A stretch of 64,000 bases of DNA from Nostoc sp. CHAB 5834 (GTDB taxonomy: Bacteria > Cyanobacteriota > Cyanobacteriia > Cyanobacteriales > Nostocaceae), in contig JAIVFU010000022.1 of the NCBI GenBank assembly GCA_020829485.1, positions 25,520 through 89,519 of the forward strand. The letters are read 5' to 3'. A program made the position numbers and the translations under genes. Under the pieces are notes generated by a model. That model did not search any database and was not told the DNA's origin. It saw only the letters and a program-made list of their open reading frames with translations. Every line of letters begins with the position of its first letter. The stretch's first letter is position 1. Below, piece by piece: positions 60,619 through 64,000 of this stretch.

Positions 60619-61761
60619 ATGCTTCCCTTTATCCGGTCAGATTTAGCCAAATTTACCGCGTACAAACCTCACCCCAGCAGCGATACAGCCGAATCTGTCG
60701 CCGTGCAATTTGATCGGCTAGATACAAATGAAAGCCCTTATGATTTACCACCTGAGTTAAAAGAGAAGCTAGCCTGGACGTATCAGCAAGTAATTGAAAC
60801 AAATCGTTATCCCGATGGCGGACATGAGACACTTAAAGATGCGATCGCCCAATATGTCAATGAATCAGCCGCCATCTCGCTATATACTGCTACCAATATT
60901 TCTGTTGGAAATGGTTCCGATGAACTAATCCGTTCTTTATTAATCGCCACCTGTTTGGGAGGAGAAGGTTCAATTCTAGTTGCCAATCCCACTTTCTCGA
61001 TGTATGGAATTTTGGCACAAACTTTGGGTATTCCTGTAGTCGCGGTGGGTAGAAATGAAACAAATTTTGAAATTGACTTAAAAGCAGCACAGGCTGCGAT
61101 CGAACAAACTCAAAATCCCCCGATTCGCGTAGTTTTTGTAGTGCATCCCAATTCACCGACAGCCAATAGCTTAACTGCGGCAGAGTTGGCATGGTTAAGA
61201 AGTTTGAGTGAGCATATTTTGGTAGTAATTGATGAAGCTTACTTTGAATTCAGCCAAACTACCTTAGTAAGTGAATTAGCACAACGCCCCAATTGGGTGA
61301 TATTACGCACTTTTTCTAAAGCCTTCCGGTTGGCGGCTCTCCGTGTTGGCTATTGCGTGGCTCATCCTGAAGCGATCGCCATCTTAGAAAAAGTTCGCTT
61401 ACCTTACAATCTCCCTAGCTTTTCCATAGCAGCAGCATTAGTTGCTTTACAAAATCGCACATTCTTACTGGAGTCAGTTTCCCAAACCCTGAGTGAACGA
61501 GCCAAACTCATCGAAATTTTATCCCAGCAACCAGAACTACAAATTACCGCAAGCGCTGCTAACTTTATTTACTTACGTCTTAAACCAAATAGCTTTAATT
61601 CACCAGATGCTGCCTTAAAAACTTTCCACCAGAAACTTAGAACACTTGGCACCGTTGTGCGACACATTAGCCCAGGATTGCGAATTACTGTAGGAACAAT
61701 CGAGGAAAATGCCCGCACCGTTAATCGAGTACAAGCTGTTTTGGCAAATTTGGAATTTTAG
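60619..61761 (+). CDS. hisC: Histidinol-phosphate aminotransferase
   Basis: PLP-dependent class I/II transaminase that converts imidazole-acetol phosphate to histidinol phosphate. Motifs: [63 protein letters not shown], and the PLP Lys in [19 protein letters not shown]-terminal small domain ends at residue 380. Cyanobacteria usually carry more than one HisC-like gene, so a role with another aromatic or imidazole substrate cannot be excluded. Confidence 0.93.
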   Translation: MLPFIRSDLAKFTAYKPHPSSDTAESVAVQFDRLDTNESPYDLPPELKEKLAWTYQQVIETNRYPDGGHETLKDAIAQYVNESAAISLYTATNISVGNGSDELIRSLLIATCLGGEGSILVANPTFSMYGILAQTLGIPVVAVGRNETNFEIDLKAAQAAIEQTQNPPIRVVFVVHPNSPTANSLTAAELAWLRSLSEHILVVIDEAYFEFSQTTLVSELAQRPNWVILRTFSKAFRLAALRVGYCVAHPEAIAILEKVRLPYNLPSFSIAAALVALQNRTFLLESVSQTLSERAKLIEILSQQPELQITASAANFIYLRLKPNSFNSPDAALKTFHQKLRTLGTVVRHISPGLRITVGTIEENARTVNRVQAVLANLEF

Positions 61762-61769
61762 CAATTCAC

Positions 61770-62363
61770 TCAGTAATTAAATCGGCTGTTCACCTCACTG
61801 CCCAAACGGCGTACTATTCCCACTGTTTGTGGCAGCACACCTACTAAAAGAGCAAAAGCAACATCCGGCAGAAGAGCCACTATATCTGGTGGAAAATATT
61901 GTTCAAATTGATCGAGAATTTTCTGAACTCGTTGCCCAGGCACTGGGTTTTCTGTAATTTGTTTGATCAATCGAATCCACTGTCGTCTAATCAAGTAAGC
62001 CTTCTGACGTTCTTCATTAGATTCGGGAGTTAATAAAGATAGATTACCTATGGGCAGCGCCCTTTGGCAATCACAATCGTAATCCCCACCTACAGCAGCC
62101 CCAGGCCCAGCAAACTCTGCATGGTAGCGTTTAAAGAGGATTAATCCGTTTCGTCTACGACTATTGACGATGAAAACTTCCCCACTGTGTAAACGTGTAA
62201 GGATATCCGAGCCTTGCGATTGCTCAGTTCCATCTGGCATGACAAAAGAGTCAAGGAAACTAGCTTCAGGGCAATAAGTTGATACCATAGAGGTCTGATA
62301 GCGTCGATGCTGTTCGCTATCCATATTTTTTAAAATTTCAACGAATTTGGTAGTAATATGCAC
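61770..62363 (-). CDS. Hypothetical 197-aa protein
   Basis: No family recognised. The sequence has a Cys pair in GGDYDCDCQRALP, a basic helical part (RQKAYLIRRQWIRLIKQITE) and a hydrophobic C-terminal segment (IVALLPDVAFALLVGVLPQT) that may be a membrane helix or core. An internal ATG at codon 14 is an alternative start. Convergent with hisC, 8 bases apart. Confidence 0.72.
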   Translation of the reverse strand: MHITTKFVEILKNMDSEQHRRYQTSMVSTYCPEASFLDSFVMPDGTEQSQGSDILTRLHSGEVFIVNSRRRNGLILFKRYHAEFAGPGAAVGGDYDCDCQRALPIGNLSLLTPESNEERQKAYLIRRQWIRLIKQITENPVPGQRVQKILDQFEQYFPPDIVALLPDVAFALLVGVLPQTVGIVRRLGSEVNSRFNY

Positions 62364-62733
62364 TTCAAAACAGAATTAGCTATTATGTCAACCCAGGTTT
62401 TTAAATTCTTTATATTATCAAGAGTCTTTTAGCCAATTTTACTAAGATAGTAATAAATAGGCATTGTTTAGTAATTGAATGATCATATTTTATGAGATAT
62501 AACTAGATTTGTCTTCCAATTCAGAGAGGGTTTTCTTAAAGTTTTTATAAAGATGAATATCTTAATTAAAAAGTTATTATGAGCTATCCCTCGTTTTCTC
62601 AGGAAAATTATAGAGCTATTTTAAGCTTAGTTTTTAATTAAGTTAGTTTGTGCTTTGATTGTCAATATTGGTGATAATTATTTGCAAAAGTAATTACAAC
62701 ATCAAAACTCACTTATTATTGCCAAAACAAAAT
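62364..62733. other. 370-bp AT-rich spacer
   Basis: No gene, repeat or strong hairpin seen. It separates the two minus-strand genes and should contain the promoter of the hypothetical gene. Confidence 0.5.
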
Positions 62734-63381
62734 TCAAATAGAGGAATCAGCACTAAGATGCTTGTGCAATAACATTTGGCTTGAGCGTCTTAGGAAAAAT
62801 GTATTCCAATTCGATTCGACTTTATGCACCCGATATCCCAACTTAAAATAAAGTTGCCTTGCTTGATGATTATTTTCCAAAACGTGGAGATATAAGTCTT
62901 GAAATCCCCAGTCACGAGAAACTTTTTCACAGCTAGTCAGTAAGCCTGAAGCAACACCGTGTCTACGGTATTGTGGGTGAACTGCTAAATTAGATAAGTA
63001 AGGAAAACCCATGCCAACTTGGCTCCACGAATCACTGTAACGTACACCTAGTTCTACACTTCCTACTAAGTTATTAGCCGCAACACTAGTAGCTTCAAAG
63101 GCTACTAAACAAATATGACGCGACGGAGGTGAGGCCATGCGATGCCTTAAGTCTTCGTAAATACCGAGACGTAGCAATGGAAAAGCCCATCCCCATATAC
63201 CCTGTTGGGAGTGAAAGCTTTCAGCAATAATTTGAGAAACACCGATCAAATCAGCAGGTGTAGCTGTACGAATTTGAAATTGGCAGCAAGCTGGATCGAT
63301 TGGCTGTTGCTGGTATGGATGAAAAAACCGATATTTCAAGGCTAGTTTAGTATTGATTTTATTCAACGAAAATTTTCTCAA
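62734..63381 (-). CDS. GNAT family N-acetyltransferase
   Basis: 215 aa. The N terminus (about 40 residues) is extra. The GNAT core starts at FQIRTATPADLIGVSQIIAE; motif A is LSNLAVHPQYRRHGVASGLL and motif B LYLHVLENNHQARQLYFKLG, ending YRVHKVESNW. The RRHGVASGLL loop binds acetyl-CoA pyrophosphate. Similar to proteins annotated as RimI-like acetyltransferases in cyanobacteria; substrate unknown. Confidence 0.9.
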   Translation of the reverse strand: MRKFSLNKINTKLALKYRFFHPYQQQPIDPACCQFQIRTATPADLIGVSQIIAESFHSQQGIWGWAFPLLRLGIYEDLRHRMASPPSRHICLVAFEATSVAANNLVGSVELGVRYSDSWSQVGMGFPYLSNLAVHPQYRRHGVASGLLTSCEKVSRDWGFQDLYLHVLENNHQARQLYFKLGYRVHKVESNWNTFFLRRSSQMLLHKHLSADSSI

Positions 63382-64000
63382 ATATCCTTAAACACCATTT
63401 CAACTGAAGAAAAACTTTATATCTGCCCAGGATATTGAATTAACCTAAGATTGCTAATTCGCTTTTGCAGCATACAAAGTTTTACACTTTAGCTTGGGGC
63501 TTTATAGCTTGTATTTTTGGAAAAGTCTTAGAAGTTACAGCTTCATCAATCTACAATCTTAAGTTCAGTTGGTTCAAGTGCATCCCTTGCTTTAGGTAGG
63601 GAGGATATCAGTCTTACCACAAAAACATCCGTAAAGTCGAACAGGTTTAGGTGAATGGCTAGATAAATAGCATAACCTGTCCGTAAACATTACCTACAAA
63701 ATTGTTAAGTAAGTACACTACCGACAAATTCTGCTTGCAAACTACCTTTAGTTACAGTACTGAACTCGCTTAGGCAATTGCCGCTACACTAACAGGACTT
63801 TACTACTACTACAGGTCGGCGGAAATAAACCTACCATTTCATTACAGCCAAAAAGCTCAAAATTATAGACTTTTCACAAGAAACTCACCGAACGGCACGG
63901 AAGCCCCTTGGCTTTTAGACAGGGGAGGAAGTGCCAACGGTGGTTTTAACCACCGTCAATATTATCCGTGATGAGGATCTTCGATATACCTTTTAATTAC
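63382..64000. other. 619-bp right-end spacer with IS200/IS605-like hairpin scraps
   Basis: No ORF. 63890-63955 reads GGAAGCCCCTTGGCTTTTAG, ACAGGGGAGGAAGTGCCAAC, GGTGGTTTTAACCACC, which resembles the right end of IS200/IS605 elements, where TnpB guide RNAs arise. A weaker relative, CATCCCTTGCTTTAGGTAGG, is at 63580. No tnpA or tnpB is present in the window; the rest could lie beyond the edge. Confidence 0.45.

Overview
The window reads as chromosome of a filamentous, heterocyst-forming cyanobacterium of the Nostoc/Anabaena group. Signs: very frequent GCGATCGC (HIP1) octamers, many heptanucleotide tandem repeats and small dispersed palindromes, a kaiC tail directly followed by a TolC-type gene (the kaiC-hgdD order I recall from Anabaena PCC 7120), and cyanobacterial families such as DUF1995, DUF3153, DUF2256, LabA-like NYN and CHASE2 kinase proteins. 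Several starts were moved from the longest reading frame to a position with a better ribosome binding site; each case is stated in its entry.

Layout. 0-16 kb is mostly housekeeping: kaiC 3' end, hgdD/tolC, argB, a TPR membrane protein, a DUF3153 lipoprotein, azoR, pdxH, an AI-2E family permease, a 21-bp minisatellite, scpA, a sugar nucleotidyltransferase, speA, ndk, terC. 16.0-22.3 kb is an accessory island: a DUF433/DUF5615 pair and, convergent to it, a four-gene operon encoding a TTG-initiated 115-aa protein, a ZorA-like MotA/ExbB protein with a long coiled-coil tail, a ZorB-like MotB/OmpA protein and a ZorC-like EH-signature protein. No ZorD helicase or other known Zorya effector is visible. 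The island lies between two direct copies of a ~160-bp sequence, one of them interrupted by a MITE. 22.7-37.3 kb holds a DUF1995 protein, a PIN-type toxin-antitoxin pair, a large zinc metalloprotease, a pentapeptide-repeat protein, leuA, a LabA-like NYN protein, a CHASE2 Ser/Thr kinase and a glutathione-reductase-like enzyme.

37.9-40.3 kb is the second notable locus: a TROVE/Ro60 (rsr) gene with three RNA genes upstream and one downstream, all on the minus strand. The upstream three have a tRNA-like 8-bp acceptor stem, D arm and T arm, with a shared ~50-nt insert in the 5' side of the anticodon stem that carries a GNRA-capped hairpin and a GACGAA motif. I interpret them as tRNA-mimicking Y RNAs whose modules are arranged differently from enterobacterial YrlA. 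A similar hairpin lies in the rsr leader.

40.5-64 kb: a helix-turn-helix-like membrane protein, pyrD, two GNAT acetyltransferases, a multi-GAF degenerate histidine kinase, a short defence scrapyard (truncated restriction protein, YoeB-like toxin pair, orphan ORF), DUF2256 plus isoaspartyl peptidase, glmU, an HD-GYP response regulator, a rhodanese, a putative outer-membrane barrel, a FecR protein with ten PPPETTT repeats, glutathione reductase, a YqiA-type hydrolase and hisC.

The intergenic spaces are crowded with small mobile or palindromic elements. Two have intact 10-bp target duplications with identical 18-bp ends but unrelated interiors. A 29-bp repeat has entered the reading frames of at least three genes without breaking them. 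All assignments are from reading the sequence and recalled family knowledge; no database search was run.
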